Source of the DNA: Aeromonas allosaccharophila
GTDB taxonomy: Bacteria; Pseudomonadota; Gammaproteobacteria; Enterobacterales; Aeromonadaceae
DNA: 64,000 nucleotides
NCBI RefSeq assembly: GCF_000819685.1
Contig: NZ_CDBR01000034.1
Location: 62,001 to 126,000, forward strand
Reading direction: 5' to 3'
The first letter of the stretch is position 1. Every line of letters starts with the position of its first letter. The notes beneath the pieces were generated by a model, which worked only from the letters and a program-made list of their open reading frames with translations, did no database searches and was not told where the DNA came from. This document shows, piece by piece, positions 1 through 7,823 of this stretch. The position numbers were made by a program, and so were the translations under genes.

Positions 1-1992
1 GGTGCCGGCATGGGCGAACCACTCATCGGTGATCCGGGCATCCCCCTCGAACGACAGCAGGGAGCGGGCGTTGGTGCTTTCCGGATTTGAAGGGTAGAGG
101 CGCACCTTGGGTGGCGTCATCTCGAAGGCCTGGGCCACAGCCAGACGCAACCGCTCATCACCCGCATTGTCATAGACCCGGCTGGTCAGGCCAACGGTGA
201 TCCGGTTGGCATCACTGATGCGGTCGAGACCGGCAAAGCGGCGATCGCTGAACAGGCTGTAGTAGTCTTGGCGGGTGGTGGTTGTGTCGTAGATCCCGAT
301 CTCGTCCTGATTTTTGTAAGGGATATAGAGATACTGGAATTCGGGCTCCAAAGTCTGGGTGCCCTTGCCATCATACCAGTCGAGCGGACGATCGAAGTTG
401 ACGCCCCCCTTGAGGCGGAAGGACGGTAGAGTTCGGGTAATGGTGCCGTCCTTCAGTGCTGATTCGTTCCCTTGCATATACAACAGAGCATTGCGATTTA
501 ACGCAGTGTTACCGCTTCGGTTGGGCTGTTTATAAGTATCAGGTACCTCCTGGTTATAAGAGGTAAACATCAGTTTATACTGACTGGTCAGGTAGTAACC
601 CGGTGCATCCACCAGCGGCACTGTCAGGGTGGGGGCCAAATGCAGGCGGGTGGCGGTATAGCGTTCACCGGCCTGCTGGGTAGTGGCACTGCTGCTGTCA
701 TAGCCAAACTTGGTCAGCTCGCTGTTCCAGGCCAGATCGAACCACTTGCCCTGCTGGTAGTAGTTGTAGTCGATACGCGGCAGCATCTCGTGAGGCAGCA
801 GCGCATAGGGACTCAGGATCTGGTAGCGGCGCACCTCGGAGGTGAGGTTCCAGTTGTGCTGGTAGTAACCGGCGGTAAAGGATTGCTGCAACTGGCTGTC
901 GACCTGGGTGCCCACTTGCGGGCTGAAGTCGTTGAAGTAGTTGTAATCCTTGTCCCGCACCTGGGTGTAGTCGATGCCAAAACGCAGTGAACCATCCATC
1001 AGGGTTGAGCCGTGACGGATGTTCATCAGGTAGCGATGACCATCGGACAGGCCCGCCAGACTCTCATTGCTCGGGCTGTACTGCTTGTCATCCGCCAGAT
1101 TTTCAAAGTAGAGAATACCGGCGTGGGCGGGGTCCGGCATATAGCGGAACTCCACCTGCTCCATCAGGCCGCGCTTGTCCATAAAACGGGAGGTGATGGT
1201 GGCATCGTAGTTGGGGGCAATGTTCCAGTAGAAGGGCTGGGTGATATCCATGCCGTTGCTGGAGCTTTGCTTGTAACCCGGGTAGAGCAAACCGGTCTTC
1301 CGCTCATCCTTGATGGGGAAGTTGATATAGGGGAAGTAGAACACCGGGTAGTCATAGAGCCAGAGGCTGGCGTTCCAGGCTTCGCCGAACACCTCTTTCT
1401 GGTCGATGTCGATGCTGCCCGCCTTGAGGGTCCACACTTCCTGACCGGGGGGGCAGGTGGTGTACTGGGCCCCCTCCATGGTGATGTTCTGGTTGTTGTT
1501 GGTCATCACCACGCGCTTGGCAAAGCCGCGCACCGGTGAACCATGCACCTGATATTTGCCCTCTTCCAGTTCGGAGTTCTTGGTATCCAGGTTGGATTTG
1601 AGGGTCTTGTCGCTGGTGACGGTCACCTGACCGTCGTTGTAATAGATGTTGCCGATGGCGATGACATCCCGGCTCTTCTGGTCGAGCTGGGCATAGTCGG
1701 AGTCAAACTTGCGAACACCCTGACGAACCTTGACGTCGCCTTCATAGACGGCGGTGCCGCCCTGTTTGGCTTCGAGACGGTCGGCATCAACCTCGACCGG
1801 CTGTGCGTTGGCCTCCTGATCCGATGCAGGCTTCTCTATCTTGGGAACATAGTCATAGCAGAGACTATCGAGAATGCCGGTGGCTGACGGCGTTTCGAAC
1901 GGGGCTGCCTGCACCACCATTGGGGCGAGTGCGGGGGCCAGGCTGATAGTCAGGGCGATGGGATAGCGGTACCCCAGTGTCCATTTGGTCAT
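1..1992 (-). CDS. lptD: LPS-assembly outer-membrane protein LptD (3' part outside window)
   Basis: LptD is the outer-membrane beta-barrel that, with LptE, inserts lipopolysaccharide into the outer leaflet. The frame is open from an ATG at 1992 to the window edge, giving 664 residues of an expected roughly 780, so the end of the barrel is missing. A signal-peptide-like start (MTKWTLGY..., then an Ala/Leu-rich stretch) is followed by the N-terminal LptA/OstA-like periplasmic domain (segments VEVDADRLEAKQGG and EGDVKVRQG) and then the barrel. Cys45 (DSLCYDY) and Cys180 (YTTCPPG) match the N-terminal cysteines that form the essential interdomain disulfides in E. coli LptD; their partners would lie beyond the window. 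It is divergent from amgK-murU-djlA, and djlA also sits close to lptD in E. coli. Family assignment is firm. Confidence 0.95.
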   Translation of the reverse strand, partial: MTKWTLGYRYPIALTISLAPALAPMVVQAAPFETPSATGILDSLCYDYVPKIEKPASDQEANAQPVEVDADRLEAKQGGTAVYEGDVKVRQGVRKFDSDYAQLDQKSRDVIAIGNIYYNDGQVTVTSDKTLKSNLDTKNSELEEGKYQVHGSPVRGFAKRVVMTNNNQNITMEGAQYTTCPPGQEVWTLKAGSIDIDQKEVFGEAWNASLWLYDYPVFYFPYINFPIKDERKTGLLYPGYKQSSSNGMDITQPFYWNIAPNYDATITSRFMDKRGLMEQVEFRYMPDPAHAGILYFENLADDKQYSPSNESLAGLSDGHRYLMNIRHGSTLMDGSLRFGIDYTQVRDKDYNYFNDFSPQVGTQVDSQLQQSFTAGYYQHNWNLTSEVRRYQILSPYALLPHEMLPRIDYNYYQQGKWFDLAWNSELTKFGYDSSSATTQQAGERYTATRLHLAPTLTVPLVDAPGYYLTSQYKLMFTSYNQEVPDTYKQPNRSGNTALNRNALLYMQGNESALKDGTITRTLPSFRLKGGVNFDRPLDWYDGKGTQTLEPEFQYLYIPYKNQDEIGIYDTTTTRQDYYSLFSDRRFAGLDRISDANRITVGLTSRVYDNAGDERLRLAVAQAFEMTPPKVRLYPSNPESTNARSLLSFEGDARITDEWFAHAGT

Positions 1993-2166
1993 GTGAAAGA
2001 CTCGTGCAATCCGTGATAGATACGGTTGATCCAAGGCATGCATTTTACGACAGGTTTCATCGAGTTGACATTGCATGTCATTGCTTTATGTTAGCCGGCA
2101 ATGATAAAGCATTATTGCGGCCAGGGCTAACAGCCAAGTGCTGCTTCCACCTTGGTCTTCTTAATT

Positions 2167-3177
2167 ATGCACGATCGCGATTCCCTGCTATTGCAGTGGG
2201 CACGCCGTATTTCCGGTGATGCCACTCTCACGCTTACCCTCATTTCCGGTGATGCCAGTTTCCGCCGCTACTACCGTGGCGGTGGTCTGGTGTGGGTGGA
2301 TGCCAATCCGAAAACAGAAAAAAATCATGAGTTTGTTCGTAACGCGGCCGCCTTGCAGGCGCGTCAGTTGCTGGCGCCAGAGGTCAAGGCGGTGGACTAC
2401 GAACAGGGACTGCTGGCGGTCAGTGACCTGGGCGATACCCAGCTGATCAGCTGCCTGAACGAGCACAACGTGCTGGCCTGGTATGGCAAAGCCATTGATC
2501 TGCTGCCCCGACTGGGGGCGGTCGAACTTGCGCTTGAGCCCTTCGATACGGCTTTTATGGCGCGGGAGAACAGCATTTTCCCCGAGTGGCTGCTTGGTCA
2601 TCATCTGCAACTGACCCTGAGCTATGAAGAACAGCAGTTGCTGGACGAGACCTTTGCCTGCCTCAACGCCTGTAATCTGGCCCAGCCGCAAGGGGTGATG
2701 CACCGGGATTTTCACAGTCGCAACCTGATGGTGTGTGGCGGTGATACCCCCGAGAGCAGCACCCTTGCCATCATCGATTTTCAGGATATGGTCATCGGGC
2801 CGCTTACTTATGATCTGGTTTCCCTGCTGAAAGATTGCTACGTGCGCTGGCCGGACGAGGTGATCGATGAAGGGATGCGCCACGGCTTTGCCACCCTGCA
2901 ACAGGCGGGGCTGCTTGGCGAACTCGATTATGCCAGTTTCCGTCGTGGTGCCGACCTGACCGGCATGCAGCGCCACCTGAAAGCGGCGGGGATCTTCACC
3001 CGGCTCTATCATCGCGACGGCAAGTCCGGTTATCTCAAGGATATTCCCCGTACCCTCGGCTACGTGGTGGATGTCTGCCGCATTCACGGTAGCGCCTATC
3101 CGGTACTGGCCCGTTTTGGTCAGTGGCTGGAGCAGGTGGTGTTGCCCGGGATGGCCAAGGTTGGAGTGAAACCATGA
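2167..3177 (+). CDS. amgK: AmgK-like N-acetylmuramate/N-acetylglucosamine anomeric kinase
   Basis: An aminoglycoside-phosphotransferase-fold kinase of 336 residues. The catalytic loop HRDFHSRN starts near residue 179 and the metal-binding IIDFQD is near residue 204, both intact. In Pseudomonas, AmgK phosphorylates MurNAc and GlcNAc at the anomeric carbon to salvage peptidoglycan sugars, and MurU then makes UDP-MurNAc. The next gene here is a MurU-like nucleotidyltransferase overlapping by ATGA, which strongly supports this role over antibiotic modification. I chose the ATG at 2167; a TTG at 2152 is also in frame. Neither has a clear Shine-Dalgarno sequence. The function is inferred from family and pairing. 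Confidence 0.88.
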   Translation: MHDRDSLLLQWARRISGDATLTLTLISGDASFRRYYRGGGLVWVDANPKTEKNHEFVRNAAALQARQLLAPEVKAVDYEQGLLAVSDLGDTQLISCLNEHNVLAWYGKAIDLLPRLGAVELALEPFDTAFMARENSIFPEWLLGHHLQLTLSYEEQQLLDETFACLNACNLAQPQGVMHRDFHSRNLMVCGGDTPESSTLAIIDFQDMVIGPLTYDLVSLLKDCYVRWPDEVIDEGMRHGFATLQQAGLLGELDYASFRRGADLTGMQRHLKAAGIFTRLYHRDGKSGYLKDIPRTLGYVVDVCRIHGSAYPVLARFGQWLEQVVLPGMAKVGVKP

Positions 3178-3842
3178 AGGCGATGATCCTGGCCGCTGGC
3201 CGTGGCGAGCGGATGCGCCCGCTGACCGACCTGTTGCCCAAGCCGCTGCTGGCGGTGGGGGGCAAGCCGCTCATCGTCCACCATATCGAAAAGTTGAAGT
3301 CTGCTGGCGTGACCGAGCTGGTGATTAACCACGCCTGGCTCGGCCACAAGCTGGTCGAAGTGCTCGGTGATGGCAGTGCGCTTGGGGTGACCATCCACTG
3401 GTCGGCCGAGGAGAGTGCGCTGGAGACCGCGGGCGGCATCGTGCAGGCGCTGCCACTGCTGGGTGCAGACCCTTTTCTGGTGATCAACGGCGATACCTGG
3501 CTCGATCTCGATTATCACACCCTGGTCAGCCAGCCCCTTGGCGATGATCTGGCCCACCTCTGGCTGGTGCCCAACCCGCCCCAGCATCCGAGCGGGGACT
3601 TTGCCCTGCAAGGGGGGCGAGTCATAGATACGCCAGCGTTTACCTTTAGCGGGGTCGGACTATATGATCCGGCGGCCTTTGCCGGTCTCGCGGGCGGCGC
3701 CCGCAAGCTGGCGCCGCTGCTGCGTGACTGGATGGCGCAAGGGCGGGTGGGCGGCAGCCTGCTCGCTGGCGAGTGGCGCGATATCGGCACGGTCGATCGA
3801 CTGCGTGAGCTGGATGACCAGCTCCAGGCCCGCACTCATTAA
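3174..3842 (+). CDS. murU: MurU-like N-acetylmuramate-1-phosphate uridylyltransferase
   Basis: A 222-residue sugar nucleotidyltransferase. The N-terminus carries the nucleotide-binding signature LAAGRGERMRPLT followed by PKPLL, and INGDTWLD provides the metal-binding Asp. MurU converts MurNAc-1-phosphate and UTP into UDP-MurNAc, bypassing de novo synthesis and the fosfomycin target MurA. The ATG at 3174 overlaps the amgK stop (ATGA), so the two are translationally coupled. The length and lack of a C-terminal hexapeptide domain fit MurU rather than GlmU or glucose-1-phosphate enzymes. Confidence 0.88.
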   Translation: MKAMILAAGRGERMRPLTDLLPKPLLAVGGKPLIVHHIEKLKSAGVTELVINHAWLGHKLVEVLGDGSALGVTIHWSAEESALETAGGIVQALPLLGADPFLVINGDTWLDLDYHTLVSQPLGDDLAHLWLVPNPPQHPSGDFALQGGRVIDTPAFTFSGVGLYDPAAFAGLAGGARKLAPLLRDWMAQGRVGGSLLAGEWRDIGTVDRLRELDDQLQARTH

Positions 3843-3861
3843 CTTCAAGAGGTCTTGAACC

Positions 3862-4695
3862 ATGCGTATTTGGGGTAAGGTGCTGGGCGCCTTCTTCGGT
3901 TTTCTGCTCGGCAATATCATCGGTGCCCTGATTGGCCTGTGGATTGGCCACCGTTTTGACCGTGGCATGGGGTTGCAGGGGGCATTTCGTCGCGGCCCGA
4001 GTCAGGAACAGCAAGCCGTCTTTTTCCACGCCACCTTCTCGGTGATGGGTCACATCGCCAAGTCCAGCGGTCAGGTGACCGAACAGGAGATCCGGGTTGC
4101 CTCCAACCTGATGGATCGGATGCGGCTGGCGGGCGAACAGCGTGCCCGGGCGCAGGAGTCGTTTCGTCTCGGTAAAGAGGCCGATTTTCCGCTGCGTGAG
4201 ACCCTGGCCGAGTTTCGCCGTGCCAGTCTGGGCCAGCGCGATATCCTGCGCTTCTTCCTCGAGGTGCAGTTGCAGGCGGCCTTTGCCGACGGGCGGGTAG
4301 AGGAGGGCGAGCGTGCCATTCTGCACACCATTGCCGACGAGCTGGGGTTCAGCCGCATCGAGCTGGCCCGCATTCTGGCGATGGCCGAGGCGCAGATGAA
4401 CTTCTTCAATCAGGCCCATGGCCAGTATCAGGGGGGCCATTCCGGTGGCCAGCAGTATCGGCAGGAAGCACCTTCTGCGGATCGTCTCAAAAATGCCTAC
4501 CAGCTGCTGGGGGTGAGCGAGAGCGACAGCGATCAGGATATCAAGCGTGCCTACCGCAAGGAGATGAGCAAGCATCACCCGGACAAGCTGGCCGCCAAGG
4601 GGTTGCCGCCAGAGATGATGGAGATGGCCAAGGAGAAGACCCAGGAGATCCAGCAAGCCTGGGAGTGGATCCGCGAGGCACGCGGCATTCGTTAA
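3862..4695 (+). CDS. djlA: DnaJ-like membrane-anchored co-chaperone DjlA
   Basis: 277 residues. A single N-terminal transmembrane segment (about residues 7-28, GAFFGFLLGNIIGALIGLWI) is followed by a TerB-like central region and a Gly/Gln-rich linker (GQYQGGHSGGQQ). A C-terminal J domain has the HPD motif (KHHPDKL) that stimulates DnaK. The J domain at the extreme C-terminus is diagnostic of DjlA. It follows murU by 19 bases and ends before a bidirectional terminator, so amgK-murU-djlA is probably one transcript. In E. coli DjlA is linked to capsule (Rcs) signalling; that role is not shown here. Confidence 0.95.
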   Translation: MRIWGKVLGAFFGFLLGNIIGALIGLWIGHRFDRGMGLQGAFRRGPSQEQQAVFFHATFSVMGHIAKSSGQVTEQEIRVASNLMDRMRLAGEQRARAQESFRLGKEADFPLRETLAEFRRASLGQRDILRFFLEVQLQAAFADGRVEEGERAILHTIADELGFSRIELARILAMAEAQMNFFNQAHGQYQGGHSGGQQYRQEAPSADRLKNAYQLLGVSESDSDQDIKRAYRKEMSKHHPDKLAAKGLPPEMMEMAKEKTQEIQQAWEWIREARGIR

Positions 4696-4729
4696 GCGCT
4701 GCAGCCTGATAGACCTGAACAGCAGACAA

Positions 4730-4760
4730 TAAAAAGCCCCGCAGCAGTGCGGGGCTTTGT
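4730..4760. terminator. bidirectional terminator between djlA and pepD
   Basis: The stem GCCCCGC/GCGGGGC with loop AGCAGT is flanked by an A-run on the left and a T-run on the right, so it can stop both convergent transcripts. Confidence 0.9.
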
Positions 4761-4783
4761 TTTGTTGTTTTATCCGGGCTGGC

Positions 4784-6235
4784 TTACTTGGCCGGAATGG
4801 CTTCCAGCACGTGCACCAGCAGTTGCCAGAAACGCTCGACTGCCGGGATGTGCACCTTCTCGTCAGGGGAGTGAGCACCACGGATGGTCGGGCCGAAGGA
4901 GACCATATCCCACTCCGGATAAGCGCTCTTGAACAGACCACACTCGAGACCGGCGTGGATCACCATCACGTTGGGCATGGTGCCAAACAGGGTCTGGTAG
5001 CTGTTACGTACCAGCGCCATGACGGGGGAGTCCACGTTCGGCGCCCAACCCGGGTAGGCACCGGTGAATTCGCAGCTGGCACCCGCCAGGGTGAACAGGG
5101 AGCGGGTCATCTGCTCGATGCTCTCGCGGCCGGAATCGATCAGGGAGCGGATCAGGCACTGGACATACACTTCGCCATCTTGGGTCTTGATGACCCCCAG
5201 GTTGGTCGAGGTTTCGGTCACGCCGGGCATGGCATCGCTCATGCGCATCACGCCGTTCGGGCAGGCCAGCAGGGCATCCAGCAGGCGTTGCTGCAGGGAG
5301 ACGCTCATCAGCTTGGCCGGTTTGGTGGCGCTGTTGACCAGCAGGGTCAGGTTCGGCTCGGTGGCGGCCAGTTCGGTCTGGTAGATACCGGTATAGCGGT
5401 CAACCAGCGCCTTGAACTCGTTCACGCTGGCGGCGGGCACCAGCAGGGTGGCGCGGGCTTCGCGCGGGATGGCGTTGCGCAGGGTGCCGCCGTGGATCTC
5501 GACCAGACGGATACCCAGCGGCTCGGCTGCTTTGAGCAGACGCACCAGCAGCTTGTTGGCGTTGCCACGACCGCGATGAATGTCGCAACCTGAATGACCG
5601 CCACGCAGCCCTTTGACCGCCAGCTCGAACGCTTCGCCTTCGCTGGCATCAACCAGCTCGAGCGGGAAGCGGATATTGGCATCCACACCGCCAGCGCAGC
5701 CCATGTAGACCTCGCCATCCTCTTCGGAGTCGGTGTTGAGCAGGATTTCGCCTTCCAGCCAGCCCGCTTCCAGACCGAAAGCGCCGGTCATGCCGGTCTC
5801 TTCGTCGGTGGTCAGCAGCACTTCCAGCGGGCCGTGCTTGATGGTCTTGTCAGCCAGCACTGCCAGGCAACCGGCCATGCCGATGCCGTTGTCGGCACCC
5901 AGAGTGGTGCCACGGGCAGTGACCCACTCGCCATCCACATAGGCATCGATGGGATCGGTCGCGAAGTCGTGCTGGGTGTCGGCGTTGGCCTGCGGCACCA
6001 TGTCGATGTGGGCTTGCAGCACCACTGCTTTGCGGTTTTCCATCCCCGGGGTGGCCGGTTTCTTGATGATGATGTTGCCGACCTTGTCCTGCTTGACTGC
6101 CAGACCTTCTTCCTGTGCCCACTGGATGATCCAGGCGCTCAGTTTGGCTTCATGCTTGGAAGGGTGGGGAATGGAGCAGATCTGTTCGAAGAAATGCCAA
6201 ATCAGTTTGGGAGAGAGAGAGCTAAGCTGTGCCAC
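4784..6235 (-). CDS. pepD: aminoacyl-histidine dipeptidase (peptidase D)
   Basis: A cytosolic M20-family zinc dipeptidase that splits Xaa-His dipeptides. Family features in order: VLQAHIDMVP and GADNGIGMA (metal ligands), TTDEETGMTGAFGL (catalytic Glu), NTDSEE, GGHSGCDIH, and the C-terminal HAGLECGLF and GPTIRGAHSPDE. I set the start at GTG 6235 because an AAGGAG lies 7 bases upstream and this gives 483 residues beginning VAQLSSLSP, matching the E. coli start. A longer in-frame start at 6256 lacks that spacing. It lies upstream of gpt-frsA-crl-proBA, as in E. coli. Confidence 0.96.
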   Translation of the reverse strand: MAQLSSLSPKLIWHFFEQICSIPHPSKHEAKLSAWIIQWAQEEGLAVKQDKVGNIIIKKPATPGMENRKAVVLQAHIDMVPQANADTQHDFATDPIDAYVDGEWVTARGTTLGADNGIGMAGCLAVLADKTIKHGPLEVLLTTDEETGMTGAFGLEAGWLEGEILLNTDSEEDGEVYMGCAGGVDANIRFPLELVDASEGEAFELAVKGLRGGHSGCDIHRGRGNANKLLVRLLKAAEPLGIRLVEIHGGTLRNAIPREARATLLVPAASVNEFKALVDRYTGIYQTELAATEPNLTLLVNSATKPAKLMSVSLQQRLLDALLACPNGVMRMSDAMPGVTETSTNLGVIKTQDGEVYVQCLIRSLIDSGRESIEQMTRSLFTLAGASCEFTGAYPGWAPNVDSPVMALVRNSYQTLFGTMPNVMVIHAGLECGLFKSAYPEWDMVSFGPTIRGAHSPDEKVHIPAVERFWQLLVHVLEAIPAK

Positions 6236-6427
6236 GTCGGGACTCCTTACCAGCACGGAATAAACAGGGCCCCATCAGCGGGCCGGGGAAGAGGGTAACG
6301 ATAATACAGTCAATCACACAAAAATGTGAGCAATCAGCGCAAATCGCAGGCAGCTTGTGCTGGCCCATGGCAACCAGGCAGTACGATCGTCAGGTTTGGA
6401 CGACGCTGACCGGTAGAAAAGAAATTA

Positions 6428-6477
6428 TGTGACCGATCTCACAAAAAAGTTGAATTTAACGCGCCGACTGGTAAATT
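6428..6477 (+). promoter_or_regulatory. perfect CRP operator and promoter of the small-RNA locus
   Basis: 6428-6443 is TGTGA-N6-TCACA, a perfect CRP consensus. It is followed by a -35-like TTGAAT (6450-6455), a 16-base spacer and a -10-like TAAATT (6472-6477). With a start near 6484 the CRP site is centred at about -48, just upstream of or touching the -35, a position compatible with repression or atypical activation. The site is direct observation; the start site is inferred. Confidence 0.8.
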
Positions 6478-6629
6478 AGCTCCCGTGGTTCGCCACCCGT
6501 CAGGATGACGATGAAAGCCTCCAGGGAACCGAAGCAAAGCAAGTGCGCCTCCATGGAACCGAGTGTTCGTTCAAGGATTTGAGCCCGCATTAAAGGTACG
6601 TAACTTGTTAAGCAATCAGGAGTTTCAAT

Positions 6630-6719
6630 ATGCCAGGCAGCAACTCAACCTATTGGTTTGCCCCGTCTTTGTATACCCAGGGTTTCAGCTACCCTAACCC
6701 CTTCGTCACTCGTCGCTAA
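6630..6719 (+). CDS. 29-residue small protein, VcdP-like (putative)
   Basis: ATG at 6630, TAA at 6717-6719, 29 residues containing YWFAPSLYTQGFSYPNPF and ending VTRR. An AGGAG at 6618-6622 sits 7 bases before the ATG, an ideal ribosome-binding site. The peptide is rich in aromatic residues and Pro, has no membrane segment or signal peptide, and ends basic. It is the only ORF inside the CRP-controlled unit. If it is a VcdP counterpart it would bind and stimulate citrate synthase; that is inference from length, context and regulation, not from alignment. Confidence 0.65.
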   Translation: MPGSNSTYWFAPSLYTQGFSYPNPFVTRR

Positions 6720-6753
6720 GACGAGCTGCCTGACAGGGCAGAGGCGAGAAAGC

Positions 6754-6793
6754 AGCAGGTGCGTGAGGTCAAACCTCCCCCTGCTATTTTTTT
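6754..6793 (+). terminator. terminator of the small-RNA locus, C-rich 3' arm
   Basis: Outer stem AGCAGG/CCTGCT, inner stem GAGGT/ACCTC, loop CAA, then A and seven T. The 3' arm ACCTCCCCCTGCT could pair with G-rich Shine-Dalgarno regions of target mRNAs. Confidence 0.8.
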
Positions 6794-7038
6794 ATCTGCG
6801 ATTTGCCGCTACGCCCATTTTGGTGTCATCAGCAGCGGCGACAGGTTGGTCGTTTGGCTCTCTGGATGTGCCAAATGGAGAGGGTGATGCCGATTTTTCC
6901 TAAATTTGGCATACGTTTGCCAGGCATTTTCTCTGTAAACGGTGCTATCATATCGGCCCAACAGCCTGTCCGCGGTTTGGACACATCATCGAACCGATCG
7001 CCGGATACGCCCATCTTGCTTCCATTGTTATCAGATTT

Positions 7039-7137
7039 GCTGCCGAGGCTCAGCCCTGAGGCAGCCGAAGTGCAATCTGAATTCAGTCGGGCAAGGGCCG
7101 CCATTTGCTGACATCCGCAGGGAAATCTGCGGGTGTC
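7039..7137 (+). promoter_or_regulatory. gpt leader with two stable hairpins
   Basis: Upstream of gpt lie GCTGCC/GGCAGC (7039-7065, with an internal TCAG/CTGA stem) and an 11-bp stem GACATCCGCAG/CTGCGGGTGTC with loop GGAAAT (7110-7137, one G-U pair). The latter ends about 46 bases before the gpt ATG and is followed by an AT-rich run. An extended -10-like TGCTATCAT lies near 6947. This could be an attenuator or a second small-RNA terminator; I recognise no known riboswitch. Confidence 0.4.
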
Positions 7138-7183
7138 ATTATTTTAAGTGATTGTTTTTATATAACTATTTGAGATCGATAAC

Positions 7184-7651
7184 ATGCCGAAAAAGTTCTA
7201 TGTGTCGTGGGACAACCTGCAACGTGAAGCTCGCCGTCTGGCCCGTCGTCAGCTGCCTGTCAGCCAGTGGAAAGGTATCATCGCAGTCAGCCGTGGTGGT
7301 CTGGTGCCCGCTGCCCTGATGGCCCGTGAACTTGGCATTCGTAATGTGGAAACCCTCTGCATCTCCAGCTATGACCACGACAACCAGCGCGAGCTGGTGG
7401 TTGTGAAGGCCGCCACCACCGCTGGTGACGGCGAAGGCTGGCTGGTGGTGGAAGATCTGGTAGACACCGGCACCACCGCCAAGGCGATCCGCGAGCTCTA
7501 CCCGAAAGCCAAGTTCATCGCGATCTTTGCCAAGCCGATGGGCGAAGCGCTGCTGGACGATTTCGAAGTGGCGATCCCGCAGGATACCTGGATCGAACAG
7601 CCGTGGGATATGGCGCTGGAGTTCGCCACACCGATCTGCGACGAAAAGTAA
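7184..7651 (+). CDS. gpt: xanthine(-guanine) phosphoribosyltransferase
   Basis: 155 residues. A purine-salvage enzyme that joins PRPP to xanthine, guanine or hypoxanthine. The PRPP-binding signature [13 protein letters not shown] is intact near residues 88-100, and the type I phosphoribosyltransferase core ([21 protein letters not shown]) precedes it. Length and the C-terminal [12 protein letters not shown] match E. coli Gpt. The order pepD-gpt-frsA-crl-proBA is as in E. coli, with the small-RNA locus inserted before it. A strong terminator follows. Confidence 0.95.
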   Translation: MPKKFYVSWDNLQREARRLARRQLPVSQWKGIIAVSRGGLVPAALMARELGIRNVETLCISSYDHDNQRELVVVKAATTAGDGEGWLVVEDLVDTGTTAKAIRELYPKAKFIAIFAKPMGEALLDDFEVAIPQDTWIEQPWDMALEFATPICDEK

Positions 7652-7710
7652 CAGGATCGGAATTTGACGTTCACTGCGTCAATTGGCCGCACGCGGCAAG
7701 AATGGTTTCA

Positions 7711-7740
7711 CAGGGCTCCAATTAGGAGCCCTGTTTTTTT
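7711..7740 (+). terminator. terminator after gpt
   Basis: Stem CAGGGCTCC/GGAGCCCTG with loop AATTA and seven following T. Confidence 0.92.
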
Positions 7741-7823
7741 GTCTATCAATCTGTTGCGGGGTGGCTGAGTGGCGCTAAAAGTGGTTAAGATGGGCCATTG
7801 CCTGATATGAATGAGACACTATC

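Larger units (their letters stand above)
6484..6793 (+). ncRNA. VcdRP-like dual-function small RNA (putative)
   Basis: A self-contained transcription unit between pepD and gpt. It has a CRP site and promoter (6428-6477), a 29-codon ORF with a good ribosome site (6630-6719), and a Rho-independent terminator whose 3' arm is C-rich (CCTCCCCC, 6774-6781). From memory, Vibrio cholerae VcdRP is a CRP-repressed dual-function RNA. It encodes the 29-residue VcdP, which binds citrate synthase, and has a C-rich segment that pairs with sugar-transporter mRNAs. The size of the protein, CRP control and the C-rich region near the terminator all match. I could not compare sequences, so orthology is inferred. 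The 5' end is a prediction. Confidence 0.65.

Noticed and set aside
6335-6360. Second CRP site near the pepD promoter
   Set aside because: The arms TCACA and TGTGA near 6316-6331 are in reversed order, which is not the CRP consensus.
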